DNA from: Actinomycetales bacterium
GTDB taxonomy: Bacteria; Actinomycetota; Actinomycetes; Actinomycetales; Actinomycetaceae
Length of the DNA: 11,814 nucleotides
Direction of reading: 5' to 3'
NCBI GenBank assembly: GCA_012513625.1
Contig: JAAZBW010000148.1
Span: 1-11,814 of the forward strand
Below are positions 11,674 to 11,814 of this stretch, one piece after another. The translations under genes and the position numbers were made by a program. Below the pieces are notes generated by a model, which saw only the letters and a program-made list of their open reading frames with translations, did not search any database and was not told the DNA's origin. Position 1 is the stretch's first letter, and every line of letters begins with the position of its first letter.

Positions 11674-11814
11674 CTAGAGCGAAGCGTCGAAGGGGGTGAC
11701 CTCGAGGATCTCCACCTCGAAGGTCTTGCCGTTGGGCGCCGTGTAGGTGGTGGACTCTCCGGACTTCCTGCCGAGGATCGACTTGCCAAGCGGAGAACTC
11801 TCCGAGTACACGTC
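11674..11814 (-). CDS. greA: Transcription elongation factor GreA, C-terminal part (partial)
   Basis: Reading from the right edge in the frame ending at TAG (11674-11676) gives 46 residues beginning DVYSESSPLGKSILGRKSGE and ending VTPFDASL. The strings SPLGKSILGRKSGE and Y-TAPNGKTFEVEILEV match the C-terminal FKBP-like domain of GreA, which docks the factor on RNA polymerase so that its coiled coil can stimulate cleavage of backtracked RNA. The N-terminal coiled coil and the start lie outside the window. The gene is convergent with the AI-2E gene, and a strong hairpin follows its stop. GreB is unlikely in actinobacteria. Confidence 0.9.
   Translation of the reverse strand, partial: DVYSESSPLGKSILGRKSGESTTYTAPNGKTFEVEILEVTPFDASL

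Noticed and set aside
1..11814. Defence island, CRISPR array, prophage, integrative element or biosynthetic cluster
   Set aside because: No transposase, integrase, Cas, restriction, toxin or synthase motif was seen; the tRNA is not flanked by a repeated 3' end or an integrase gene.

Overview
The window is high-GC DNA that looks like an ordinary chromosomal segment of an actinobacterium. The evidence is a DUF501 protein next to a short Ppx/GppA phosphatase, a CarD-type RNA polymerase-binding protein, a stand-alone cytosolic FKBP, a PF12811-type Bax inhibitor-1 protein, a tRNA without encoded CCA, frequent GTG starts and several TAGGCT-like -10 boxes. I cannot name the genus; a Micrococcales/Actinomycetales relative is my guess. 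I see no transposase, integrase, phage gene, CRISPR array, toxin-antitoxin pair or biosynthetic cluster, and no defence-type system.

Layout. (1) 1-589, plus strand: an acidic tail that probably ends an FtsB/DivIC-type divisome protein, overlapping by GTGA with a DUF501 protein. (2) 678-3230, minus strand: ppx/gppA, then a spacer holding a tandem hairpin repeat, then a CitMHS_2/NhaD-like Na+/H+ antiporter. (3) 3334-3407, plus strand: a tRNA with a UAA (leucine) anticodon and leucine-type D arm but a 5-nt variable loop. (4) 3509-5466, minus strand: a NarL-type response regulator and its HisKA_3 sensor kinase, coupled by an ATGA overlap. (5) 5558-6535, plus strand: a Bax inhibitor-1 membrane protein with a repetitive Q/P/W-rich N terminus, followed by a strong intrinsic terminator. 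(6) 6705-8490, plus strand: an FKBP peptidyl-prolyl isomerase and NhaA, whose leader can form two competing stems next to the ribosome binding site. (7) 8562-9243, plus strand: an extended -10 promoter, a roughly 140-nt leader with a well-signalled 14-codon upstream ORF, and carD. (8) 9254-9303: a perfect 22-bp inverted repeat between carD and the convergent msrA (9315-9941, minus). (9) 10015-11502, plus strand: an AI-2E family transporter; then hairpins and the C-terminal 46 codons of greA (minus, cut by the window edge).

How the genes fit together. Most are core physiology and stress genes: two unrelated sodium/proton antiporters, methionine sulfoxide repair, a proline isomerase, polyphosphate/ppGpp turnover, and two RNA polymerase-binding factors (CarD, GreA). 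They form short independent units, not one pathway. The most interesting signals are in the RNA and spacers: the short-arm UAA tRNA, the nhaA leader, the carD upstream ORF, and a family of CGACGACG/CGTCGTCG hairpins found in spacers and inside coding sequence.
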